Below, piece after piece: positions 7,371 through 15,557 of a stretch of 64,000 bases of DNA. The position numbers and the translations under genes were made by a program. Origin of the DNA: Chromohalobacter canadensis (GTDB taxonomy: Bacteria; Pseudomonadota; Gammaproteobacteria; Pseudomonadales; Halomonadaceae); contig NZ_CP140151.1 in assembly GCF_034479555.1 (NCBI RefSeq), positions 3,531,166 through 3,595,165 on the forward strand, read 5' to 3'. Numbering within the stretch: the stretch's first letter is position 1; every line of letters starts with the position of its first letter. The notes beneath the pieces are model-generated. The model did no database searches, was not told where the DNA came from, and saw only the letters and a list, made by a program, of their open reading frames with translations.

Positions 7371-8117
7371 GTGCACATGCTCCCCAGAACTTTTTTAAAA
7401 TACAGTGAATCACCTTGGGTGCCCTTGTTGAAGATGTGGGTTTTATTCACCCTGTTAATTATTGCAATAGCTTATTTTAAATTAGATTTTAGGACGGCTG
7501 ATGCCGTTTACACGATGGAGGGAGGTGATTGGACGTTATCGGATTTCTGGCTGACTAAGTATGTTCTGCATGATATAGGGAAACGCTTTAGTATATCTAT
7601 AGGTGTAGTGGTCTTGGTGGCAATTGTTGCAACCTTCTTTGTAGGGGCAATGAAAAGTCTGCGTCGTCCTTTGGTGTATCTCTTTGTATCAGTTGCACTT
7701 TCCGCATTAATAGTTTCTTCTATAAAGAACAGCATTAATGTGGCATGTCCTTGGGATTTAGTACGCTACGGAGGGAATATTCCTTACGTTGGTTTTTTCC
7801 AAGAGTGGCCTTCTAAGTTTCCAGATATTGCATGCTTTCCTGCCGGGCATGCTAGTGCGGGTTATGCCTGGATTGCCTTGTACTTCTTTTTCGACTACCT
7901 CTTTGTCTCTTCTAAGTGGAGACGTTTAGGTGCAGGGGGTGCTATGTCTATGGGCCTTCTTTTTGGTATTGATCAGCAAGTTCGTGGGGCTCATTTTTTG
8001 TCGCATGATTTGTGGACATTGATGATTAGTTTTAGTGTTTCCCGAATATTGGCGTATCTGTTTTTTGGTTTAATTAAAAATCGAAAAGTCGCTGTTGGTG
8101 ATCTTGTTAATTCTTGA
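7371..8117 (+). CDS. PAP2-family phosphatase of the mcr/eptA-associated type
   Basis: A 248-residue membrane protein. Motif 1 is degenerate (SSIKNSINVACPWDL, lacking the canonical Arg-Pro), motif 2 is CFPAGHASAGYA and motif 3 is RGAHFLSHDLWT. The Cys-Pro-Trp-Asp-Leu plus RYGG.IPY plus CFPAGHAS pattern recalls the PAP2 protein encoded beside mobile mcr-1 (from memory, not checked). Starts GTG 7371 or ATG 7377; neither has a clear SD. It is followed by eptA after 13 nt, so the two form an operon. Likely jobs are dephosphorylating lipid A or a lipid by-product of EptA in the periplasm; which one is unknown. Confidence 0.88.
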   Translation: MHMLPRTFLKYSESPWVPLLKMWVLFTLLIIAIAYFKLDFRTADAVYTMEGGDWTLSDFWLTKYVLHDIGKRFSISIGVVVLVAIVATFFVGAMKSLRRPLVYLFVSVALSALIVSSIKNSINVACPWDLVRYGGNIPYVGFFQEWPSKFPDIACFPAGHASAGYAWIALYFFFDYLFVSSKWRRLGAGGAMSMGLLFGIDQQVRGAHFLSHDLWTLMISFSVSRILAYLFFGLIKNRKVAVGDLVNS

Positions 8118-8130
8118 GGTGAGGTCGTTT

Positions 8131-9783
8131 ATGTATAATTTATTTTCAAGGCTGAGCTTCCTGCGTCCGGTTTTGACGACGGACTTCCTGACCTTTTTGG
8201 TGAGCCTTGGTGTTACATTGTTTTATAATACGCCTTTTTGGGGTGAGGTTTTTGATTATATCTCTCCAGCAGGAATAATGGACTGGTTGCTTTTGCTCGA
8301 GTATGGGGTTGTTCTTACTTTTTTGCAGTTTTTTGTATTTGTCTTTTTAGTGAATCGTTGGCTGGCGAAACCTTTTCTTGTCGCCATAATATGTTTGGCA
8401 GCGGCCGTTAACTTTTATACAAGCCGTTATGGCGTATACTTCAATACCGATATGGTGAACAACGTTCTGCAGACGGATACCAAGGAAGCTGGTGAGCTGT
8501 TTACTTGGGGGTTCCTTGGATACATGATTGTTTATGCCGCTATTCCTTCACTGTTTGTTATCTGGGTGCGTATAAAAAGAGAGAGCCTTTTGAGGTCTGT
8601 TTTGAGACGCGCAGTGGTGGTGCTAGCAAGCACCCTGGTATTGAGCGGCTTCATTTTACTGACATTTCAAAGCGTGTCGGCTTTGATGAGGACGCATCAT
8701 GAGCTGCGTTTCTTGGTCACTCCGGGTAACGCGATAGTCTCTGCTGTTCAAGCTTTAGCTCCTGCACAAGCTCCTCTGCCTGATAAGAAAATTCCGCTTG
8801 AGAGCGATGCGAAACTGGCAGACGCGGCATCGAATGGCAATAGCAAGCCTAAGCTGCTCGTCATTGTGGTCGGGGAGACGATGCGGGCTGCCAATTGGGG
8901 TCTCAATGGCTATGAGAGGCAGACAACACCGAAGTTGAATGATCGCAACGTGATCAATTTTCCTCATGTAACATCTTGTGGCACAAGCACGGCAGTTTCT
9001 TTACCTTGCATGTTCTCTCCGCTTGGTCACGATGACTATGACGAGCGCTATATTAAAAGTCATGAGTCACTTCTTGATGTGTTAAAGCATGCCGGTATCG
9101 ATGTGGAATGGATTGATAACCAATCGGGATGCAAAGGAGTCTGCGAAGGCGTTAAAAATGAGACACTGTCCCAGCAGGGTTTTCCTGGTCTTTGTGCATC
9201 GGGCCGCTGCTATGATGAGGCTCTTGCCGAGCGTTTAAAAGATGAGTTGAAGAAAACTTCGGGTTCTAACGATGATAAAGTCATTGTGTTGCACCAGTTA
9301 GGTAATCATGGTCCTAGTTATTACCAGCGTTATCCTAAGGCTTTTAGCAGGTTTGCCCCGGTATGTGAAACTGCTGATTTAAATAAATGTCAAAAAAATG
9401 AGATTGTAAATGCATATGACAATGGCGTTCTTTACACCGATAGTGTCTTAGATAGTATGATTGCCGCCTTAAAATCTCAGTCTCAATATTCGGCTGCCAT
9501 GTTGTATGTGGCCGATCATGGTGAGTCGTTAGGTGAAAATGGTGTTTATTTACATGGATTGCCTTACTCAATCGCACCGAAAGAACAAACGCATGTACCC
9601 ATGACGTGGTGGTTGGATAAGGATTTTATTGGCTCCACGGGACTGAATGATGATTGTTTATATAAAAATGCAGACGGCAAATATAGTCATGGCAATTTGT
9701 TTTCAAGCATTCTGGGGTTGATGCAAGTAGCAACATCGGTCTATAAGCCCGATCAAGACATAACATCGGCGTGTCGTGCATGA
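8131..9783 (+). CDS. eptA: Lipid A phosphoethanolamine transferase (EptA/MCR family)
   Basis: A 550-residue protein with five N-terminal membrane helices (about residues 1-185) and a periplasmic alkaline-phosphatase/sulfatase-fold domain. Zinc and catalytic positions are present: Glu249 in VVGETMRAANWGLNGY, the nucleophile Thr287 in SCGTSTAVSLPCMF, Asp462-His463 in VADHGESLGENG and His in LHGLPYS and HQLGNHGPSYY. Paired cysteines flank the Thr and occur in SGCKGVC, LCASGRC and CETADLNKC, as in EptA/MCR disulfides. It transfers phosphoethanolamine from PE to lipid A phosphates, lowering surface charge and giving polymyxin tolerance. The ATG at 8131 follows a GAGGTGAGGT site. It lies in the pap2-eptA operon behind a PmrA-type box. 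Confidence 0.95.
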   Translation: MYNLFSRLSFLRPVLTTDFLTFLVSLGVTLFYNTPFWGEVFDYISPAGIMDWLLLLEYGVVLTFLQFFVFVFLVNRWLAKPFLVAIICLAAAVNFYTSRYGVYFNTDMVNNVLQTDTKEAGELFTWGFLGYMIVYAAIPSLFVIWVRIKRESLLRSVLRRAVVVLASTLVLSGFILLTFQSVSALMRTHHELRFLVTPGNAIVSAVQALAPAQAPLPDKKIPLESDAKLADAASNGNSKPKLLVIVVGETMRAANWGLNGYERQTTPKLNDRNVINFPHVTSCGTSTAVSLPCMFSPLGHDDYDERYIKSHESLLDVLKHAGIDVEWIDNQSGCKGVCEGVKNETLSQQGFPGLCASGRCYDEALAERLKDELKKTSGSNDDKVIVLHQLGNHGPSYYQRYPKAFSRFAPVCETADLNKCQKNEIVNAYDNGVLYTDSVLDSMIAALKSQSQYSAAMLYVADHGESLGENGVYLHGLPYSIAPKEQTHVPMTWWLDKDFIGSTGLNDDCLYKNADGKYSHGNLFSSILGLMQVATSVYKPDQDITSACRA

Positions 9784-10061
9784 CTTTAAAATCTTACCTG
9801 CAGTGGCACCGAGCTGGGGAGTGTATGATGGTTTATAGGTTTCAGTATGACGTGTTAGCAAGGCCTTTTCGGATTATAAGAAACTTAGCCAAGGCCGTCC
9901 GTAGTATAGCTGGCGAGGCTCTCTTTAGATGTTTCTTTTTCGAGGCCTGTATTTTTACTTTATACATTTTTATTGGGACACTCGTTGTGCCTTTTGCACT
10001 GGCGCTTGGTTTTTATAAGATCGTCAGGTATGTTCTTGCGAAGGTCGGCGGAGGGGCGTGA
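9780..10061 (+). CDS. Small single-helix membrane protein coupled to eptA
   Basis: An unrecognised 93-residue ORF whose ATG overlaps the eptA TGA (ATGA). An inner start at 9825 has a better SD (GGGGAG) and would give 78 residues. The N-terminal half is basic and amphipathic (RFQYDVLARPFRIIRNLAKAV). The C-terminal half has a ~30-residue hydrophobic stretch (FFFEACIFTLYIFIGTLVVP) ending in a basic tail. It ends at a strong terminator, so it is the last gene of the pap2-eptA operon. AT-rich codon use matches eptA. The context suggests an accessory or regulator of EptA in the inner membrane, but no function is known. Confidence 0.55.
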   Translation: MTLKSYLQWHRAGECMMVYRFQYDVLARPFRIIRNLAKAVRSIAGEALFRCFFFEACIFTLYIFIGTLVVPFALALGFYKIVRYVLAKVGGGA

Positions 10062-10096
10062 ATTGAAAGAGCCGCCTTGAGGCGGCTCTTTCAATT
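10061..10096. terminator. Bidirectional terminator between eptA operon and cytochrome b561
   Basis: A perfect 16-bp stem (10061-10076 with 10081-10096) closed by TTGA. The A/T-rich stem ends provide U-runs in both directions. It overlaps the stop codons of both convergent genes. Confidence 0.85.
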
Positions 10097-10643
10097 ATTC
10101 TTGGCGTTTTTTTGTTTTTTTACCAGTAAGCATTGCCTTGGCAAGATTTTGTTTTGTTAACTTGCTTGAAATTGTTACACCAACAACATGTAGTATTGCT
10201 GCAATAAGAAGGGCGTTTCCTAATATTGGGTGTACAGTTTCTATCAGTGTGTTTTCTTGAAAGGTGTGCGTTGTTAGAAGCCAGCCCAATATTGCTTGCA
10301 GGCCAAGTCCTCCTAATAGTAAAAAGACCATGGCGCTGCCGGCGGGATTGTGGCCGTCATAATGTCGTTCATGCCCATGTCGCATGTTTCGTAAATGTTG
10401 AAATATTTCTTTTGGTGAGTAAGTGAAATTGATGAACCGTGCGTGTCGAGTCCCTATTATTCCCCATATGATTCGTAATACTATTGCTACGCCTACTGTA
10501 TACCCTGCCCATTCATGTAGTGTCTGCCATTGGCCAGAGCTCACCCAGGCTGTCATGAATGCTATAGCCAATGTCCAGTGAAGTATCCTTACTATTGGGT
10601 CCCAGATCTTTAACTTTTGTGGATGTTCTTCTCTATGCGCCAT
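10095..10643 (-). CDS. Cytochrome b561 family protein
   Basis: A 182-residue four-helix membrane protein. Candidate haem-ligand histidines occur in ILHWTLA (helix 1), TLHEWAGY (helix 2), ETVHPILG and ILHVVGV (helices 3-4). This is the pattern of the prokaryotic cytochrome b561/Ni-Fe hydrogenase b-type family, which moves electrons between quinols and periplasmic partners. The ATG at 10643 has GGAG 6 nt upstream and is preferred over the start 12 codons further out. It shares AT-rich composition with the island but runs against the eptA operon and has no PmrA-type box. The C-terminus is strongly basic (KKTKKRQE). The partner is unknown. Confidence 0.88.
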   Translation of the reverse strand: MAHREEHPQKLKIWDPIVRILHWTLAIAFMTAWVSSGQWQTLHEWAGYTVGVAIVLRIIWGIIGTRHARFINFTYSPKEIFQHLRNMRHGHERHYDGHNPAGSAMVFLLLGGLGLQAILGWLLTTHTFQENTLIETVHPILGNALLIAAILHVVGVTISSKLTKQNLAKAMLTGKKTKKRQE

Positions 10644-10721
10644 CAGGTTTCTCCATTCTTGGTATGAAGCAAAAGCCAATAGGTTTGGTCTATTGATTAA
10701 GCAGAAGCTATTGGAGGTTAT

Positions 10722-10817
10722 ATGGTAAGAAAATATTCTGATGCCTTACTTAAAGAGCGCGGTGGTTCTATGTTAAGGTTGGATAGCGTGTTATCTCGGT
10801 TCGAGCCCCCCTCTTGA
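10722..10817 (+). CDS. Possible 31-residue ORF at the island's right border
   Basis: An ATG with a good SD (TTGGAGG, 6 nt away) opens 31 codons beginning MVRKYSDALLKERGG. No relatives are recognised. It sits where the base composition changes from AT-rich to GC-rich, so it may be the truncated remnant of a longer gene (for example a mobility gene) rather than a functional small protein. The rest of the gap 10644-10861 shows nothing else convincing. Confidence 0.25.
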   Translation: MVRKYSDALLKERGGSMLRLDSVLSRFEPPS

Positions 10818-10861
10818 ACAGGCAGTCATGGCGCTTAAGTGATGTGATGATGGCTATATAT

Positions 10862-11248
10862 TCACATGAAAAGCCTGACCAAGAGCGCGGCACAAGCGAC
10901 CCAGGTGGCAATGATGACACCAGCCGCCAGGCGACTGACTGGTCTAGCGATTGCTTTGTCGGCTGCTTTCCTGTGCTCTTCCATTACTCTGGAGGGGATG
11001 AGTCGGACGACTATCAGGATCCCGAGGGGCACGATCACCAGATCGTCCAGATAGCCAAGCACTGGGATGAAATCCGGGATCAAGTCGATGGGTGACACCG
11101 CGTACGCAGTGACAACCAGCGCTAGAATTTTAACGACGCACGGTGTGCGCGGGTCGTGCGCGGCAAGCCAGATCGCATGTACGTCCCGCTTGAGTGCGCG
11201 CGCCCATTGCTGGGCGCTCAGCAATAGCTTTGTTGTTATAAAGACCAT
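10862..11248 (-). CDS. DUF1232 (YkvA-like) membrane protein
   Basis: A 128-residue protein with the DUF1232 core YAVSPIDLIPDFIPVLGYLDD near residues 48-68, flanked by hydrophobic helices and ending in another membrane segment (GVIIATWVACAALLVRLFM). The function of this family is not known. The ATG at 11248 lies 3 nt after the stop of the upstream MFS gene, with a GTG immediately before it, so translation is coupled to that transporter. Confidence 0.85.
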   Translation of the reverse strand: MVFITTKLLLSAQQWARALKRDVHAIWLAAHDPRTPCVVKILALVVTAYAVSPIDLIPDFIPVLGYLDDLVIVPLGILIVVRLIPSRVMEEHRKAADKAIARPVSRLAAGVIIATWVACAALLVRLFM

Positions 11249-11251
11249 CAC

Positions 11252-12625
11252 TCATCTAGGCCATTGCGGGTGATGATGATCGATCACGAAGGCATGACGA
11301 TGTCGAGCTCTTGGGTGATGATGAGAGTGGCGATGCGGTTCAGGTCCCTCCCAGCCCTCATGTTCATGCTGGTGGTGGTCGTCATGGTAATGCAGGTGGG
11401 AGTGCTCCACAGGAGCATGGCCATGCTCGAGCGCCACCGGGTCCCGTGATGGCCAGACACGGATCGCGAGTGTCGTAGACACCAGCGCGATCGCCCCTAG
11501 CAGGGCGAAGGTCTCGATCAGGCCCGCCTGCGACCCGAACCAGCCGGCCAGCGGATAGGAGACCAGCCAGCAGCCATGCGATAGCGAGAACTGCGCGGCG
11601 AACAACGCCGGACGGTCCTCGGGCTGGCACGATTGCTTGAGTAGGTGCCCAGTAGGCGTCATGACCAGCGAGGCGCCGGCACCCAGCAAGAACCACAGCC
11701 CTAGTAGCCCCACGAACCCGGGTGCCAGCAGGCCAAGAAAGAGGCTTAGTGTCATCAGAACGCCGCCCGCGAGCATGAGCGGACGTTCTCGCGTGCGCTC
11801 CAGCACTTTCGGCAGCAGCAGGGCCACCAGCATCGAGCCGCCTCCGACTGCCGCGAAAGCCATGGCCACTGCCTGCGCGCCCAGGCCCAGGGAAGAACGC
11901 ACGTAGACCACAGTGTTGACGATCTGCATGGCCCCGGCCGCCGAGACCACCATGTTCAGGGCCAGCAGTCCGCGCAGTCGCGGCGTCTTCAGGTAGATCC
12001 GCATGCCGTGGGAGACCTTGCGCCACACGCTTGGTACCTCGTCCTCCGTTGCCTTGGGCGACGGCAACATCACCGAGACCACTAGGCCGGCCGAGACCAG
12101 GAAGGCCAGGCCATTGAGCAGGAACAATACATCGAAGCTCATCACCATCAATAGCGCCGCGGCGGCCATGGGACTGAGCAGGTTCTCGAGGTCATAGGCG
12201 AGCCGCGACAGCGACAGCGCGCGGGTGTACTGCCCCTCGTCCTGGAGCAGGTCCGGAATCGTTGCCTGGAAGACCGGGGTGAAGCCCGCCGAGGCGGCGT
12301 TGAGCAGGAAGATCAGCACATAGACCTGCCAGATTTCGGTGACGAAGGGCAGCGCGCAGACCACGGACGCCCGCAGCAGATCCAGGCTGACCAGCAGAGT
12401 GCGGCGCGGCAGACGCGAGGCGTAGGCCCCGACCACCGGTGCGATGCCCACATAGGCCAACATCTTGATCGCTAGTGCCGTGCCTAGCACGACTCCTGCC
12501 TGCCCGGACGCTAGGTCATGGGCCAGCAATGCCAGGGCGACCGTCGTTAGCCCGGTGCCGGCGAGGGCGGTGACCTGGGCCAGGAACAAATGGCGATAGC
12601 GACGGTGACTCAGCACTTCGAGCAT
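11252..12625 (-). CDS. MFS exporter with His-rich C-terminal tail (NreB-like)
   Basis: A 457-residue major facilitator with about 12 hydrophobic segments in the first ~395 residues. The N-terminal part (RHLFLAQVTALAGTGLTTVA, then APVVGAYASRLPRR) resembles the NreB/NrsD group of nickel exporters. The last ~58 residues hold about 20 histidines (for example HSHLHYHDDHHQHEHE), which fits metal binding; NreB has such a tail. Probable role: export of nickel or a similar divalent metal. The start follows AAGGAGAG. No metal-responsive regulator is adjacent. The DUF1232 gene follows directly. Metal specificity is inferred from family resemblance and the tail only. Confidence 0.8.
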   Translation of the reverse strand: MLEVLSHRRYRHLFLAQVTALAGTGLTTVALALLAHDLASGQAGVVLGTALAIKMLAYVGIAPVVGAYASRLPRRTLLVSLDLLRASVVCALPFVTEIWQVYVLIFLLNAASAGFTPVFQATIPDLLQDEGQYTRALSLSRLAYDLENLLSPMAAAALLMVMSFDVLFLLNGLAFLVSAGLVVSVMLPSPKATEDEVPSVWRKVSHGMRIYLKTPRLRGLLALNMVVSAAGAMQIVNTVVYVRSSLGLGAQAVAMAFAAVGGGSMLVALLLPKVLERTRERPLMLAGGVLMTLSLFLGLLAPGFVGLLGLWFLLGAGASLVMTPTGHLLKQSCQPEDRPALFAAQFSLSHGCWLVSYPLAGWFGSQAGLIETFALLGAIALVSTTLAIRVWPSRDPVALEHGHAPVEHSHLHYHDDHHQHEHEGWEGPEPHRHSHHHPRARHRHAFVIDHHHPQWPR

Positions 12626-12779
12626 GCGACTCTCCTTGCGGCGTGGCGGTCGGTTACAGGCGGCATGTGTAGTAAAAAGTCAGGGGGATGTGCTGTTGCT
12701 TGTCTTGGTAAGACCTTGTGGTGTTCAAATCAATGGAAGATGTAGTACATAAGCCTAGCCTTGACGAGCCTGATGCAAC

Positions 12780-14183
12780 TTATTGTGCCTGCCAGGTGAT
12801 CGTGGCCTCCAACCCATGTTCAGGACGATTGCGCAGTTGGAGTGTCGCCTGCTGACGCTGAGCCAGTTCGACGACGATGGAGAGTCCCAGCCCGCTGCCG
12901 GTGGTGCGTTGGTCTGAGGCGCGACGGAAACGCTCGGTCACCTTCTCGAGCAGGTCTTCGGGGATGCCGGGGCCGCTGTCACGGACGCGGATTTGTGCGC
13001 CCCCTTGCGTGGTCTCGCCGAGCTCGACCTCTACATGGCCGCCTTCCGGGGTGTAACGCAGGGCGTTGTCGAGCAGGTTGCGGAAAAGAATGCCGACTTC
13101 GGTTTCATCGGCATGAACGCGCAACTGTTTGAGACCTTCGAGCGTCAATTGCTGTTGGCGCTCATGAGCGAGGGGCCACAAGTCGGCCATGAGGTCGATG
13201 ACGATGGGGTAGAGGTCGATCGGAGCGGTGCGACTATCCGGTGTGCGATCCAGCCGCGCCAGGACCAGCAGCTGTTCGACGACGCGTTGCAGGCGTTCGA
13301 CGCCGGTATAAGCCTTTTGCAGCGATGCTGTCTCCCCAGCTTGGACATTGTCTAGGTGGATACGCAACGCGGCCAGCGGGGTGCGCAGTTCATGCGCGGC
13401 GTCGGCGGTGAAACGGCGTTCGCGTTCCAAGGTTTCGCCCAGCCGGTCGATGAAGTCGTTCAGCGACTGGTGTAATCCCTCCAACTCACGGGGCACGTCG
13501 AGCTCGATATGCCGAAGATCGCGGGCATGCCGTCCTTGCACCTGATCCGACAGGCGTCGAATCGGAGTCAGGCCACGGCGAATGATGCGGTTCATCAGCC
13601 ACAGCATGAGCGGCAACAGAGCCACCATTGGGATGAGGTTGTTCCAGGTGATGCGCTCGACTATTTCGCGCTGAAAATTGCTGCGTTGGCCCATGCTGAG
13701 CCACAGGTCGTGGCGTTCGTCGAACATGCTGAAGACGCGCCAGCGATGGCCGGCATAGTCGACCCAGCGAAAGCCTTCTTCATCGGGGGCAGGGAAAGAT
13801 CCATCTTGTGTCCATTTTCCCTGGAGTAGGCGTGGTGTTTTGTCGGACTTCCATAGGCCCAGCGCAAGTTTGCGTTCTTCCTCGTGATAAAGCTTGGTCG
13901 GCGTGGTGTCATCGCCATCGAGTGCGACGGGCTGGCCATCGTGATAGAGGCGCGCCGGGTAATCGGGGATACTGAGCTGGTTGGCCAGTCGTTTGAACGC
14001 GTCATCGCTGGCGTTTTCCGGTAGTTGGCCGGCGACAATGCGGCTGTGGAGGCTGAGTTGGGTGTCGAGCACTTCTTCCAGCTCGTGATCGGTGATCAAA
14101 TACGAGGCAAGCACCGCCACGCCACCGGACACGACGAGTACTAGCGTCAGCGTGCGGAGCAGGTAATAGCGAATGGACGTCAT
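12780..14183 (-). CDS. Two-component sensor histidine kinase (PmrB/QseC type)
   Basis: A 467-residue inner-membrane kinase. Helix 1 is at about residues 8-29, followed by a ~145-residue periplasmic domain rich in acidic pairs (ELEE, YHEEER, PDEEG), helix 2 near 185-205 and a HAMP linker. The H-box is FTADAAHELRTPLAALR, with N-box (FRNLLDNALRYTPEG), G1 (RDSGPGIP) and G2 (GSGLGLSIV). The long sensor domain resembles QseC more than the short-loop enterobacterial PmrB. Acidic ExxE-like motifs could bind cationic ligands (metal ions or polymyxins), but this is speculative. The start overlaps the regulator stop as ATGA. It probably controls the envelope genes upstream through its partner. Confidence 0.92.
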   Translation of the reverse strand: MTSIRYYLLRTLTLVLVVSGGVAVLASYLITDHELEEVLDTQLSLHSRIVAGQLPENASDDAFKRLANQLSIPDYPARLYHDGQPVALDGDDTTPTKLYHEEERKLALGLWKSDKTPRLLQGKWTQDGSFPAPDEEGFRWVDYAGHRWRVFSMFDERHDLWLSMGQRSNFQREIVERITWNNLIPMVALLPLMLWLMNRIIRRGLTPIRRLSDQVQGRHARDLRHIELDVPRELEGLHQSLNDFIDRLGETLERERRFTADAAHELRTPLAALRIHLDNVQAGETASLQKAYTGVERLQRVVEQLLVLARLDRTPDSRTAPIDLYPIVIDLMADLWPLAHERQQQLTLEGLKQLRVHADETEVGILFRNLLDNALRYTPEGGHVEVELGETTQGGAQIRVRDSGPGIPEDLLEKVTERFRRASDQRTTGSGLGLSIVVELAQRQQATLQLRNRPEHGLEATITWQAQ

Positions 14184-14842
14184 ACTGCGCGACGATCCAG
14201 GCGATAACCGATACCACGGACGGTCATGATGAGCGACTTGCCGAGTTTCTTGCGCAGATGGTGAACGTGGACCTCCACTGCGTTCGAGGCGACTTCCTCT
14301 CCCCAGCCGTAGAGCAGGCTTTCCAGCCGGGGGCGCGAGAGCACCTTGTCGGGGTGGCGTGCCAGTTCGAGCAATAGGGCGTATTCGCGGCGCCCCAGCG
14401 CGATGTCTTGTCCTTGCCAACTGACGCTGTGACTGGCTTCGTCGATGCTCAAGGCGCCGAGTGTCAGGGTGCGTGACGCGCGGCCCTCGGCGCGCCGCGT
14501 GATGACGCGCAGGCGTGCCAGCAACTCCTGTAGGTTGAAGGGCTTGAGTACGTAATCGTCGGCGCCGGCATCGAGTCCACGAATGCGTTCTTCGACGGCG
14601 TCGCGTGCGGTGAGGATGAGTATTGGCAGTCCGGAAGCTTGGCGTAGATGCTGGAGCACTGCCATGCCATCCATGTCGGGCAGCCCCAGGTCGAGGATCA
14701 TGGCACTGAATGCCTCGTTTTGGGCAGCTTCGATAGCATGATGGCCTTCGGTGAACCAATCCACTGTATAGGCTTCGCGGGTAAGCGCGGTCTTGATGCC
14801 ATCGCCCAGAAGCGGATCGTCTTCGACCAAGAGTATACGCAT
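14180..14842 (-). CDS. OmpR-family response regulator (PmrA/QseB type)
   Basis: A 220-residue regulator. The receiver domain (residues 1-~115) has the acidic pair in LLVEDD, phospho-acceptor Asp51 in ILDLGLPDMDG, Thr in LTARD and Lys in LKPFN. The C-terminal winged helix has the RRAEGRAS linker, EYALLLELARHPDKVLSR and the recognition-helix region NAVEVHVHHLRKKLG followed by TVRGIGYRL. This is the PmrA/QseB/TctD branch. The ATG at 14842 has GAGGAGG at 4-5 nt, so a longer start 11 codons upstream is rejected. It is first in the operon and has a perfect CTTAAG-N5-CTTAAG box in its own promoter, implying autoregulation. The same box occurs at the lipid-modification operons. Confidence 0.93.
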   Translation of the reverse strand: MRILLVEDDPLLGDGIKTALTREAYTVDWFTEGHHAIEAAQNEAFSAMILDLGLPDMDGMAVLQHLRQASGLPILILTARDAVEERIRGLDAGADDYVLKPFNLQELLARLRVITRRAEGRASRTLTLGALSIDEASHSVSWQGQDIALGRREYALLLELARHPDKVLSRPRLESLLYGWGEEVASNAVEVHVHHLRKKLGKSLIMTVRGIGYRLDRRAV

Positions 14843-14870
14843 GGGGCCTCCTCGGTATTGGCGCCAGCGT

Positions 14871-14903
14871 AGCATGATGCGTAAAGCTTAAGTCTTTCTT
14901 AAG
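14871..14903 (-). promoter_or_regulatory. Autoregulatory PmrA/QseB box of the two-component operon
   Basis: CTTAAG-TCTTT-CTTAAG at 14887-14903, both half-sites perfect, 45 nt upstream of the regulator ATG. The hexamer 10 nt downstream (CATGCT, 14876-14871) is a weak -10. The box overlaps the stop codon of the upstream SDR-like gene, so this is an internal promoter. Confidence 0.7.
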
Positions 14904-15504
14904 GCGGGGTGAAACCATCGGCCGCCGCACGTCGACGCTGATAGGAATGAATGTGGCCTCGCCATTGGGCTGCAAGGGAAGGATGATTGTGTCGCTCGAT
15001 GGCCTGTATCACGCGCCGTGCGGCGTGGTGTAGCGCCGTCAAGTGATGGACATGGGGAATGTCCTCGGGCGCTAGGTGCGAATAGCGGGCGCGCTTCGGG
15101 GCGGGGTCGACGCTAAGTACGAGCCTGTCTGGCCGCGACGATTCCCGCACCCGCGAGACACATTGGCGCCGTGACCGACTTTCGATTGCCGTGACGAGGC
15201 CGATATCGACATGCAGTGCACCCTCGACGCTCATAGCGTCATTCGTGTCGGTCGATCGCACATGAATCAGCATCTCGATGCCGGCGCGCGCGACGGTCTC
15301 ACGGCAGCATGCTTGTTGTGTCTGACATGTGGCCGCCATGGGCTGGACGCGCGTCGGCATGCCGCGCACCTGTCGCTCGAGTGCGGCCTGGTTCTCGCCC
15401 AACGTCCATAACAAGGCGCCGCGCGGTAGCAACCAATCGATGAGGGTTTCCGCGAAAGGTGTATCAGCGCCTGTGATGAGAATGCGACGTTCCGACCAAT
15501 CCAT
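14899..15504 (-). CDS. Degenerate short-chain dehydrogenase-like protein
   Basis: A 201-residue protein starting with a Rossmann strand-turn RILITGADTPFAETLIDWLL, like an SDR but with the glycine motif altered (GADTPFA instead of GxxxGxG). The NNAG-like position and a YxxxK active site are not visible, so it may bind a nucleotide without being a dehydrogenase. The C-terminus is rich in His and Arg. It lies directly upstream of the two-component operon on the same strand, and its own upstream region carries a PmrA-type box at the usual distance, so it probably belongs to the same regulon. The start has AGG about 8 nt upstream. Its function is unknown. Confidence 0.65.
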   Translation of the reverse strand: MDWSERRILITGADTPFAETLIDWLLPRGALLWTLGENQAALERQVRGMPTRVQPMAATCQTQQACCRETVARAGIEMLIHVRSTDTNDAMSVEGALHVDIGLVTAIESRSRRQCVSRVRESSRPDRLVLSVDPAPKRARYSHLAPEDIPHVHHLTALHHAARRVIQAIERHNHPSLAAQWRGHIHSYQRRRAAADGFTPP

Positions 15505-15557
15505 GAGATACCTGCCGATGGCGGAGATGAAAGAATCGCAACGCTCGCACGGTAACG

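Noticed and set aside
10790..10820. tRNA fragment or attachment site at the island's right border
   Set aside because: A GGTTCGAGCCCC string resembles a T-arm, but the flanks do not pair and no matching copy lies at the left border.
10834..10839. Additional CTTAAG site near the DUF1232 gene
   Set aside because: Only one half-site; no partner at the 11-nt offset on either side.
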